From the NCBI GenBank assembly GCA_018806915.1, contig JAGKQI010000088.1:620001-684000 (forward strand): a stretch of 64,000 nt of DNA. Direction: 5' to 3'. This DNA comes from Phytophthora colocasiae (taxonomy: Eukaryota > Oomycota > Peronosporomycetes > Peronosporales > Peronosporaceae). Made by a program: the position numbers and the translations under genes. The notes beneath the pieces are model-generated. The model did no database searches and was not told the origin of the DNA. It saw only the letters and a program-made list of their open reading frames with translations. This document shows positions 55,717 to 64,000 of this stretch, piece after piece (the first letter of the stretch is position 1; every line of letters begins with the position of its first letter).

Positions 55717-57459
55717 ATGGCGCTTCCAGTGACGCCAAACCAGCAAATGGCACCAAAAGGCCCCACAACGCAGTCGACGAATCCGATTTATGTGTACACC
55801 AAGTTTGTAGTGGCCTCCGCGAGGGCGACAACGGCAATTGCGGCTGTGATGATGGCTAATAGTAACTCGTCAGGGGTTAGTGAACTCAAAGCGCTGCATA
55901 ATTCAGCCAATGCACTGAGTTCCCCACGTGAACGCAACAGTCCTCGAGACACGAACCACGCGTATGTGAGTCTTGTGGACATTGTGCGACCTCGTACTGT
56001 TCCGGTATCGACACCCCGCCAGACACCGAGCTCTCGTCATGGCAGTACTGTGCAAAAGGACGGGAAGCTGCCGACAGTTCGAAAACAGTCTCAACTTGCA
56101 GCAACTAGTGGTGACCTCGGTAGCAGTAGAGAAAAGGACACACAAGAAGCCAGGCCACGATCGATGCCTGCGCCAGTGCCAGCACCAGCACCTTTGACTG
56201 GGGATCGTGAGGTGTTCCCGGCTTGGATTCGGGAACGTAAGGACTTTCAAGTGTTTTTCCCACGGTTTTCAGACCATGTGGTCACTGATGAAGAGATCTT
56301 GCAGCAAGGCGTCCCGAAAGAGCCCCATGAAAGGAACATTGTAGAGCTGCAGTGTATCGCACGATGGATTATGAACATCCCATCTATGTCGACGTTCTTG
56401 GACTTGAATCAGGCTACGGAGATCGCAAAGTTAGCGAGGTACCGAGCTTTCCGTCCACAGGAATACGTTTTCCGCAAAGGTGATGTTGGTGATGCCTGCT
56501 ATCTCGTTCTAAGTGGAGAAGTTCATATCTTAATTGATCACGAAAAAGTGGCTTCGGTCACGAAGAACGCAGCTTTTGGAGATATCGCACTGCAGTTGGA
56601 GAATGCAACACGAGGAGCTGATGTTCAGGCTGGGAGCAGCAATACTGCACCACCACCTAGCGCATTGACACCTAACGCGCCGGTCCCACCGATTGGGTGT
56701 GAAGTACTCATGATCATGGCCGAGGACTACCACAAGACGTTAGCGAGATGTCAGACAAGAAGACGGAAACATCTCGTGAACTGGTTGCACACTGAAGTTA
56801 CACTATTTCGCGATTGTGTGGAGAGCAAACTGCACTTCTTTGAACTCGTGTCGATCGACGTGCCATTGAAGAAAGGAGAAGTGCTTTACACGCAAGGAGA
56901 ATCAGTCGGTGCCTTCTACATTGTACGCTCTGGTCGAGTGCGACTTGAAGTTGACATTCAATATGAACGTCGACACCGGTGGCCGTGTGGCAAACACCAG
57001 TGGAAGCAGCAAGTCCACGCAGTTCGTTCACGAGTACCGTTCCATACCGAAGAAGCCGCCAGTTTCTTCGGGTTTGAGATGTTCATTGAGGGGCAGCAGA
57101 CTCGGGCATACACTGTTGTTGCTGATTCTCCTACGGTGGAATTGATCGCACTCAATCGTGTCGACTGCTTCTCGCCTTACTTCTCGTTCACTCCACGTGC
57201 ACTAGACCGGATCCACGACAAGAGCGACAAATGCAACGACATGGCTCAACGGAAGGTGCACCAACAACTGCGCGCTTTTCGACGATCTCAGTCAGCCGCG
57301 ACACACAAAACTACCCCCGAGACTCACCCGCCCGTTGTCATTCAGCGCAAATTTCCTCATTCACGTGAGACTCCTGAATTCCAGTTCCCGTGTCTTCGTC
57401 CTGCAAAACTGAAAGCTGAGAACGATGTAGTCTACGCACTACAGCAAGCATGTCAATGA
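55717..57459 (+). CDS. Cyclic-nucleotide-binding-domain protein
   Basis: A 580-aa soluble protein with two CNB-like modules. The N-terminal 170 residues are low complexity. At about 215-340 there is a CNB domain (FRPQEYVFRKGDVGDACYLV, LSGEVHILIDHE, AFGDIALQ), and a second at about 385-480 (LKKGEVLYTQGESVGAFYIV, RSGRVRLEVDIQYE, ASFFGFEMFIEGQQTRAYTV). The first retains a GDIAL-like phosphate cassette with an Ala/Leu variation, the second is more diverged, so nucleotide binding is uncertain. No kinase, channel or GEF domain is attached. The architecture recalls CNBD2-type proteins linked to sperm flagella in animals, which would suit the flagellar neighbour, but that link is inference. ATG at 55717 is used; an in-frame GTG lies two codons upstream. 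Confidence 0.8.
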   Translation: MALPVTPNQQMAPKGPTTQSTNPIYVYTKFVVASARATTAIAAVMMANSNSSGVSELKALHNSANALSSPRERNSPRDTNHAYVSLVDIVRPRTVPVSTPRQTPSSRHGSTVQKDGKLPTVRKQSQLAATSGDLGSSREKDTQEARPRSMPAPVPAPAPLTGDREVFPAWIRERKDFQVFFPRFSDHVVTDEEILQQGVPKEPHERNIVELQCIARWIMNIPSMSTFLDLNQATEIAKLARYRAFRPQEYVFRKGDVGDACYLVLSGEVHILIDHEKVASVTKNAAFGDIALQLENATRGADVQAGSSNTAPPPSALTPNAPVPPIGCEVLMIMAEDYHKTLARCQTRRRKHLVNWLHTEVTLFRDCVESKLHFFELVSIDVPLKKGEVLYTQGESVGAFYIVRSGRVRLEVDIQYERRHRWPCGKHQWKQQVHAVRSRVPFHTEEAASFFGFEMFIEGQQTRAYTVVADSPTVELIALNRVDCFSPYFSFTPRALDRIHDKSDKCNDMAQRKVHQQLRAFRRSQSAATHKTTPETHPPVVIQRKFPHSRETPEFQFPCLRPAKLKAENDVVYALQQACQ

Positions 57460-57519
57460 TGATCCGATAATGCAAGACGTGTTTTTCAAGGAGAAGTTAT
57501 CTCAATCCCAGCAATTCAA

Positions 57520-58206
57520 CTAAATCAGCGTAGTGGCCACGATAGTGGTGAATGCTAGAAGAGCTGCACTGGCAAGGAAATGCGGTGCCGACTGAGATGT
57601 GGTGGTGGAGATGCTCTTGTCTGTACTTGGTGGTACTGTGGCTGTTGCCTTTGTGGCGTTGCTTGAATAGAACTTCAATGCTCCGTTTTCGCACGAGTGA
57701 CTTGTTATCGACGCTTTCGTGACTGTGGTGGTCTTAATCGCTGCGTCGCTGCAGCTAACACCGCGATACGTCACGAATGTTACTGATCCATCTGTCCACA
57801 ATGACACACGCATGCTGGAGGCTCCGTTATCGGTGGCTAAGCAACTGCCATCAGCTAGGAATGCCGCACCGGACAGTAATTTGCCACACTCTGCACTCGA
57901 GTCGTAGATCTCCATCAACACGTACGGCTTGTCTCCATACGTAGAAGCTGATAGTGCGGAGTATTCGCCAGAAGCACAAGCTCGATTCCAGTACAAATCT
58001 TCCCCGTTAACGTTGACGTTTGAGCAAGTAGTGATAGCAGAGCAGGATGGTGGCGGCGATTCCTGAAAGCCGATGATGGTCGGTGTGGAGCAGCTTGAAT
58101 CGCTATGCAGTGTGTACACTGCCGATTGACTGAAGACGCGGTCTGGCAGAGGCAAGGAAGCAAGAATTCCAAGTAGGCGCATCCAGGACACTCGAAGCGG
58201 GCTCAT
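57520..58206 (-). CDS. Secreted, probably GPI-anchored cysteine-containing protein
   Basis: A 228-aa protein with a signal peptide (MSPLRVSWMRLLGILASLPL, cleavage near FSQS), a mid-region with about ten cysteines (SSCSTP, PSCSAITTCSN, YWNRACASGEY, SCLATD, VSCSDAA, SHSCENG), and a Ser/Thr-rich stretch. It ends in a hydrophobic tail without charged residues (FLASAALLAFTTIVATTLI), the pattern of a GPI-attachment signal. It would be displayed on the cell surface or wall. No RXLR or LFLAK motif is seen, so it is not a classical cytoplasmic effector. I do not recognise the family. It is convergent with the cyclic-nucleotide-binding gene, 60 bp apart. Confidence 0.78.
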   Translation of the reverse strand: MSPLRVSWMRLLGILASLPLPDRVFSQSAVYTLHSDSSCSTPTIIGFQESPPPSCSAITTCSNVNVNGEDLYWNRACASGEYSALSASTYGDKPYVLMEIYDSSAECGKLLSGAAFLADGSCLATDNGASSMRVSLWTDGSVTFVTYRGVSCSDAAIKTTTVTKASITSHSCENGALKFYSSNATKATATVPPSTDKSISTTTSQSAPHFLASAALLAFTTIVATTLI

Positions 58207-58386
58207 ATCTACCAAATCCAAAGTGGATACGTCGGTTCAGCTTGAGTAGTCATCCTGAGGTGATTTTACGGGTTCACATACCAGCAGCATTTTTGTTTAC
58301 TTATGTATCTCACTTTCAGCCTAGGTTTGTACGCCTTGCAGCACGTTAATTCCCACAATTTGGTGAAAGCAACGCACCACTGGTGC

Positions 58387-60669
58387 TTATTCGTACTCAA
58401 GAATGACTTCATCCACCTTGAGCGAGTCGCCAGCGGTGCACACAATGCTCTTGATAACGCCCCTCTTCTCGGAACGAAGAACGTTCTGCATCTTCATCGC
58501 CTCCACAACGGCCAGTTCCTGTCCAAGTTCCACTTGCTGGCCCACCTCAACAGCCACCGAAACTAGCATGCCAGGCATCGGGCACAGTAGCAAGTTCGAT
58601 GTGTCTACCTCTGGCTTCGGTTGCATGTGCTTGCCATACGCAGCCTCCAGCTCAGTGCGCACAACCACGTCATGGACAGCACCATGGAATTGAAGGCGGA
58701 ATCCTTCAGGTAGTGTCTGTAGCATTTGTGATGCCAACGGCAAGTCTGCTACCCCACCCTGCTTAGCGTACGATGCCTTGAAGAGCGGACCATTCACCGA
58801 CCAGTCCACATTGCCTACAACATGCCATTTGTTGTCAACCAGAGCTAGCGTCACCGTTTCAGTACGACGCAGCTTGTTCTCAACCTCGACTTCCACAACA
58901 ACAACGGGTTTGGACTCTCCGAATGGGCCATCGATGCTAACCGACAGCAGAGCACCCACGGTTTTGAGATTGTTTCGCTCAGCGAGGGCAATCAGCTCCT
59001 CAGACGATAGGTCTGGGAAAATCGCACGTAAGCGGGGAACAACACCAGCTTGGTCCGAGACAAACTCCAATTCGTTTTTGTTTAGAGAACTGAACCATTC
59101 AGACCCGGTGGAGATTGGCTGAATGCGGCCAGAGATCTGACTACTAGCACGAGCCTTCTTCAGATGCATGATCGCACCGACAACACGGAGGTCTTCGATC
59201 TCAGGAGCATTCAGCTTCACACCGTCAAACCCATCCGGATACTCTTCCTCGATAAATTTGGTGGTAATTTTACCACTCACGAAGCGAGGGTGACGGTAGA
59301 CATCTTGCAGGAATGCGACGTTGTTACCCGGGCCGCGGATCACGTAGTTGTCCAATGCTGTCTTCATGCGCTCTAAGCACTCGGGGCGGTCCTTGCCGTA
59401 GGTGATCAGTTTCGAGATCATCGGGTCATAAAACATGGAGATATCACTGCCTTCTTTCACACCTGAATCCACACGCACACCTGGAAGATGGACAGGTTCT
59501 TCGTATTGCAAAAGTCGCCCGATAGACGGCAAAAAGCCACGCAATGGGTCCTCAGCATATACACGACTCTCCATAGCCCAGCCGTGGATCTTCACTGGGC
59601 CATTCACCAGGTCCTTGGGCAGTTCATGCCCAGCAGCCACACGGATCATCTGCTCCACAAGGTCCACACGCGAAATGAGCTCGGTCACAGGGTGCTCCAC
59701 CTGCAAACGCGTGTTCATCTCCAAGAAGTAGAAATTCTTGTGTTTATCACACAGGAACTCCACAGTACCTGCGCTCACGTACCCCACTTTTCTAGCCAGC
59801 ATAGCAGCTTGCTTACCCATGGCCAACCTGGTCTCGGGGTCCAGCAACACACTCGGCGCTTCCTCAATGACCTTTTGGTTTCGGCGTTGGATGGAACACT
59901 CTCTCTCCGGCAACGGCACCACATTTCCGTGCGAGTCTGCAATCAATTGGATCTCAATGTGACGTGGATCTTCAATAAACTTCTCCAGAAACATCCTATC
60001 ATCGCCAAAGCTGCTAGCCGCCTCCTCCTTCGACAACCTGTATCCCATCCGCACTTCCTCGTCATTGTAGGCAACGCGCATGCCCTTACCACCTCCTCCA
60101 GCACTGGCCTTGATCATAACTGGATAGCCAATATCCTGAGCCACCTTAACAGCTTCATCTGGGGTGTCAATCTCTCCCAGGAAACCCGGGATCGTATTCA
60201 CACCTGCATCCATGGCCAGTTGTTTGGACTCGATCTTGTCTCCCATAGCCTGGATCGCCTCGTGGCCTGGTCCAATGAAGGCCACTCCAATAGCTTCCAA
60301 AGCTTCACAGAAATCCTTGTTCTCCGATAGAAAGCCATACCCTGGGTGCACAGCTTGCGCTCCCGTAGCTTTAACAGCCTCCACGATCTTGGGGATGCTC
60401 AAGTAGCTCTGGTTAGAGGGTGCAGGTCCCACACACACAGCCTCGTCAGCCATACGCACAGCCACAGAGTTCACATCAGGCTCCGAATACACCGCCACCG
60501 TCTTAATACCCAGCTTCTTGCACGTCCGCATGACGCGCACGGCGATCTCACCGCGGTTGGCCACTAAGATCTTGTCGAAGAGCTTCTCCTTGGGGGCGGC
60601 GTGGAGGTAACGCAGCGCTGTGGGGACAGGGCGACGCAGGTGACGTCCTAGCAGGCGTGCAGACAGCAT
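58387..60669 (-). CDS. PCCA: Propionyl-CoA carboxylase alpha subunit, mitochondrial
   Basis: The biotin-containing subunit that, with a beta subunit elsewhere, carboxylates propionyl-CoA to methylmalonyl-CoA in catabolism of odd-chain and branched substrates. The 760-aa chain has a mitochondrial presequence (MLSARLLGRHLRRPVPTALR), a biotin carboxylase domain (ILVANRGEIAVRVMRT at about 34; ATP-grasp loop SAGGGGKGMR; EMNTRLQVEHPVTE), the PCCA-type linker (PDGFDGVKL, MHLKKARASSQISGR) and a C-terminal biotin carrier domain. Lys726 in EAMKMQN is the biotinylation site. Length and order are normal for PCCA, and the linker argues against methylcrotonoyl-CoA carboxylase. No intron. Confidence 0.95.
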   Translation of the reverse strand: MLSARLLGRHLRRPVPTALRYLHAAPKEKLFDKILVANRGEIAVRVMRTCKKLGIKTVAVYSEPDVNSVAVRMADEAVCVGPAPSNQSYLSIPKIVEAVKATGAQAVHPGYGFLSENKDFCEALEAIGVAFIGPGHEAIQAMGDKIESKQLAMDAGVNTIPGFLGEIDTPDEAVKVAQDIGYPVMIKASAGGGGKGMRVAYNDEEVRMGYRLSKEEAASSFGDDRMFLEKFIEDPRHIEIQLIADSHGNVVPLPERECSIQRRNQKVIEEAPSVLLDPETRLAMGKQAAMLARKVGYVSAGTVEFLCDKHKNFYFLEMNTRLQVEHPVTELISRVDLVEQMIRVAAGHELPKDLVNGPVKIHGWAMESRVYAEDPLRGFLPSIGRLLQYEEPVHLPGVRVDSGVKEGSDISMFYDPMISKLITYGKDRPECLERMKTALDNYVIRGPGNNVAFLQDVYRHPRFVSGKITTKFIEEEYPDGFDGVKLNAPEIEDLRVVGAIMHLKKARASSQISGRIQPISTGSEWFSSLNKNELEFVSDQAGVVPRLRAIFPDLSSEELIALAERNNLKTVGALLSVSIDGPFGESKPVVVVEVEVENKLRRTETVTLALVDNKWHVVGNVDWSVNGPLFKASYAKQGGVADLPLASQMLQTLPEGFRLQFHGAVHDVVVRTELEAAYGKHMQPKPEVDTSNLLLCPMPGMLVSVAVEVGQQVELGQELAVVEAMKMQNVLRSEKRGVIKSIVCTAGDSLKVDEVILEYE

Positions 60670-61457
60670 AGCAAGAGTGATGGTCCTTTAGGTTGAAGTG
60701 GGAAGGCGCTCGAGTGCGGAATGCGGAATGGCGTCGTGTGCAGCCGGATGATCGTTTTTTGTGGTGGGGGTTCCAAGTATAGTGAAATCAAGTAAAAGGA
60801 TGTACAGTGGAGAATCTTAATAGAGGACTCTAGTAGTTGAAGTTGCGCTTGAAGGGCAAGTACGTATGCGGCATACAAAAAGCGTCATGTACGTGGCGGA
60901 TGGGTGGCACCAGCAGGACGCGCAAGGTCTTGATGGAATTCGCCAGGCTATCGCTGTGTCAGTATTACTCGATGGTGTCCGTTCTTGCTAGTGTTGACAA
61001 GGAATTGCCAGTTGGCGCTGACACTGGTGGGTGGTAGAATATTACCCGTTGGAGCTTGCCCGTCATTACGAACTGCTTGAGAATTACACGGCAGTTTGAC
61101 GCAATTTGCTGACTGTTCTCCCCGTACAAGTTGGGGTTAAAAGTCCACGGTGTGGATGCATCAGGTCGGCATGGCTGATGCGGCCGCAGCAAATCTAGGG
61201 CGATATCAGCGTTTAACAAAATTGCTGTCAATCTTCAACTACAGGTACAGCTTTCATATAGTCTGCCGCGAAATGGCAAATAGACGCAGTGTGGTGGTCC
61301 AACCCAACGCCGCAAGCTGCAAGTTGCAGCTTGCAAGTTGCAGCCTGCAACGTGAGGTTGAACGGCCTCCACTAGTGCCCTAGCAACCTCGACGATGAGC
61401 ATTGTCAATGGATGTTCATTGTTCTGGCGAGCCGACTTGCTGGTATTAGCATGTGTA
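60670..61457. other. Intergenic region
   Basis: No gene is recognised. Around 61308-61353 a short run of CAAGTTGCAGCTTG-type direct and inverted repeats occurs. Confidence 0.5.
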
Positions 61458-61798
61458 CAAATAACGACGGAAAAAGACGACGGACTCAAAAAGACGTCGT
61501 TAGTCTAGCAATGTTCATCCGACCACCTGGTAAAAAACTTACCAAGAATACAAAAAAAGTTAACCATTTTCCGCAAATCACTTCTTCGATTGGTTGAATA
61601 TTATTTATAATAGCTGTAAACTTTGCTTTGCCGATTCTATTGGATAAAACAGAATTTTGAATTGAACAAAAATTGGACTTTGGGACATAGATTTCAATTT
61701 TGAGCCAATAGAAAACAGTAATGCCAGACGTCGTGTTTTTCCGTCGTGTGCCCGTTCTTAACCTAACATTTCCCGGCGGGTTTTTCCGTCGTTATTTG
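61458..61798. mobile_element. MITE, about 340 bp, TA target duplication
   Basis: Terminal inverted repeats CAAATAACGACGGAAAAA at 61458-61475 and the complement at 61781-61798, flanked by TA on both sides. Further internal ACGACGGA / TCCGTCGT pairs suggest a foldback. There is no coding capacity. The TA target and short size fit a Tc1/mariner-derived MITE. Confidence 0.85.
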
Positions 61799-62473
61799 TA
61801 TTACTATAGCAGAGCTACAGTAGGTGCTTGTGCTTTTACTGATTGCTGCACCAGCACCACAACTTAAACTCAATTAGGCATAGCTAGTTTTCATCCGCCG
61901 CAACAAAAGAAGTACAAACCAAAGCTCGTTCACACAATTGATTGCTACATGTATATACCTCTACTTCCAAAGATCATGGAGCATAGTATGAATCAAAATT
62001 AAATAAACCATCGTCGGTAAATTACTATCTAGCACCTGCCAACACGGTATCTACAGATCCACCAGAAAACTATCGTGCTGCATACGTGTCAAGCTACTCT
62101 CCTGGTCAACCAAGGCTTGAAGTTGACAACAGCTATGGACCAAAACAGCAGGGTCTCCATTTCCACGTCGGGATAAAGTGCCCACAGTCGATCATTGCCC
62201 CCAAAACTGAGCTACGTTTCAGAGCTTCGGGGCTTGCAGGTAGGCAATCCAATTCCGGACCCACTTGGACTTAAACGAAATTAATCAGGAAGCGCTAAAT
62301 TAACGGAAACGTGCATATGCATGGCAAACGTCGGTAACCCTGCTCTTTCGAGTAATGCAAAGAATTATTACACGTAGAAGGTGTTTCCATACCAGTAGCA
62401 TACCTTGCTGTGAAAGGTTATTTAGTGAAGATTGTTTTACATTTGTTCGGCTTTTTATCGTTGCAGGCTACAC
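61799..62473. other. Intergenic region
   Basis: AT-rich sequence with no gene recognised between the MITE and the alcohol dehydrogenase stop codon. Confidence 0.5.
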
Positions 62474-63545
62474 TTAGTTCTCGAGCACGACGCGGTAGCG
62501 CACCGTGCCGTTGCGCACCATCTCAATTCCCTCGTTCACCTTGCTCATCGGCATCTTCTGGATCACGGGACGTACGTTCTTCTTGGACGCAACCTCCAGC
62601 ATGTCCTTGATGTCCTGGATACTACCGATAGCGCTGCCTTTGAAGTTGGCACCCTTGCCCACCAACGGGTACGGACTAAACTTGATCTCGTCGTTGGGGA
62701 GACCCACCATGATCACCGTACCGTGCACCGCCAGGAAACTCAGGAATAGCGTGTACGGCATGTCGTTGGCGTCGGCCGTGATCAGCAGGATGTCCACCGA
62801 GTTGGCCGCGTCCGCCGCCTGCTTCTCGTCCGTGTACACGACGAACTCGTCCGCGCCGAGACGACGGATCTCCTGTTCCTTGTTGGCTGAGCGGGAGAAG
62901 GCCACGACGGCAGCGGCACCCATGGCCTTAGCAAACTGAATGCCCAGATGACCCAGACCGCCAATACCCACGATACCGACACGGTCTCCAGGCTTGATAC
63001 CCACCTCCTTGAACGGCGTGAAGACCGTCGTGCCGGCACACAGCAACGGTGCGGCCACATCCGACGGGATGTTGTCTGGGATCTTGAAGGCGTACTCGTG
63101 CGTCACGCGGATGTAGTCAGCGTATCCGCCGTACGCGATGGCATCGTCCACCTTGCGGTACTTGTCGTTGTACGTGCCCACGCGATGACGGCAGTAGGCG
63201 TCCGTGCCGTTGGCGCACTCCTTGCACGGCTCGTCCGGGAACTTGTTGAGGCAGGCCCAGACCTGCGCACCGACGCCCACGCGGTCGCCAACCTTTATGT
63301 CCTTGACCTGTTCGCCAGCCAGCGTCACTTCGCCCACGATCTCGTGGCCTACCACACATGGGTAGATGATGGTCTGACTCCAGCCGCTGTCCATCGTATG
63401 CAGGTCGGAACCGCAGACCGCAGTGAGAGATCTTGATCTCTACGTCTTCAGGACCCAGAGGACGCGACTGGTACTCCCAGGGTTTGGCCTCCTCGCCCTT
63501 GGCGAACGTAGCGTACGCGTGGATGGTTCTTGGTCCAGTCGACAT
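62474..63545 (-). CDS. Zinc-dependent cinnamyl/NADP alcohol dehydrogenase, one frameshift
   Basis: A medium-chain alcohol dehydrogenase of the cinnamyl-alcohol/ADH6 type, reducing aldehydes with NADPH in the cytosol. From ATG 63545 (MSTGPRTIHAYATFAKGEEA) the frame runs to EIKISHCG at about 63415, then needs a correction of two missing bases to resume at CGSDLHTMDSGW. From there it is open to 62474 (RYRVVLEN). Seen motifs are GHEIVGEV (catalytic zinc), the four-cysteine structural zinc loop (CLNKF, CKEC, YCRHR) and the Rossmann GIGGLGHLGIQFAKAMGA. The corrected length of about 357 aa is normal. The lesion removes codons next to the zinc-binding Cys, so it is either a recent inactivation or a sequencing error; the otherwise perfect frame favours the latter. 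Confidence 0.85.
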
Positions 63546-64000
63546 GACTTTGCTGTTGGTTGTTGTTGCTAATTGTTTGATGGTGATGATCAAATTTGAA
63601 AATGGGGAAGGAGTCTCGAGACAAGTACAGTAGCTTTTGTCTCTCGGTGTTGCTGCTGGGCGCGTAGTCCTTGGCGTGCGTGGCTGGACTCAGCGGCGCC
63701 GGTCAGTCTGTACGGCGTCAGATGTAACCACAGCGTAACCTCATTTCGTTTACAGATCGCGGACGCATCGCAGGTAAACCTGCCGGTGGTTGACGCGCCC
63801 ACAAAAGACGAGAGATGGGGCGTACCCCAAACTTGGAGCCATTTTCGCAGATCACGGACTCCGATTGTTTACACACGGCAGCATCCACCCGATCCGATCC
63901 TGTAGACGCAGCGGTGTCTCGAATCCACTAAGCTCTTAGTGCTACATGTAGCGATCCGAGCTTTGTCCAGCGGACAATGGGAACATGAAGCTTGGGCGGT
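63546..64000. other. Upstream region of the alcohol dehydrogenase gene
   Basis: No complete gene is visible before the window ends. Any gene to the right starts beyond position 64000. Confidence 0.5.

Noticed and set aside
57520..58206. RXLR or Crinkler effector
   Set aside because: No RXLR-EER or LFLAK motif follows the signal peptide; the GPI-like tail indicates a surface protein.
61799..62473. Additional gene between the MITE and the alcohol dehydrogenase
   Set aside because: Only frames shorter than about 105 codons exist, and the longer ones overlap the dehydrogenase on the opposite strand.

Overview
This window looks like a nuclear contig from a flagellate oomycete, most likely Phytophthora or a close relative. 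Genes are compact, with introns of about 60-130 bp (GT...AG). Start sites carry oomycete-style TCATT initiator sequences. Flagellar genes (SHIPPO/PG-rich repeat protein, WDR19/IFT144-like, ARL3) sit beside a secreted pectin methylesterase. The mobile elements (FLYWCH- and SWIM-type MULEs, piggyBac, mariner/pogo, chromodomain gypsy) fit such genomes. The species assignment is inference.

Layout. 0.3-2.7 kb: housekeeping genes (succinyl-CoA ligase beta, ARL3). 2.9-31.9 kb: a large inverted duplication, arms A (pectin methylesterase, 3.4-4.9 kb) and B (coiled-coil acidic protein, 5.6-6.9 kb), repeated as B' (17.2-18.5 kb) and A' (30.4-31.8 kb). The space between the arms is filled by a MULE inserted in another MULE, decayed cyclin and ankyrin genes, and two piggyBac-like elements lying head to tail and sharing one TTAA. 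32.0-40.6 kb: protein phosphatase inhibitor 2 and a large flagellar SHIPPO-repeat gene made of about ten 762-bp units. 41.7-52.4 kb: a three-level transposon nest: a pogo/mariner-type element broken by a mariner-type element and an 8.3-kb chromodomain gypsy with intact LTRs. 52.9-63.5 kb: ordinary genes (VIT-type metal transporter, WDR19-like protein, cyclic-nucleotide-binding protein, secreted GPI-type protein, propionyl-CoA carboxylase alpha, alcohol dehydrogenase) plus one MITE.

The most unusual object is the 8.2-kb piggyBac-like element at 22064-30255. Its own transposase is decayed, but it carries an intact-looking eight-exon gene (29945 down to 27601) joining an N-terminal Myb/SANT-like domain, a Gly/Ser-rich repeat region and a C-terminal DOT1-type histone H3K79 methyltransferase domain. 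A nearly identical inverted copy of exons 2-7 of that gene lies in the same element, so element transcripts could form a long double-stranded RNA. A chromatin-modifying enzyme as transposon cargo, with a built-in hairpin against itself, is the best candidate here for an undescribed system.

Several coding regions (gypsy gag-pol, SHIPPO gene, alcohol dehydrogenase) show single-base frameshifts. Some may be assembly errors, but two SHIPPO units share the same one-base loss, which argues for a real mutation spread by homogenisation.
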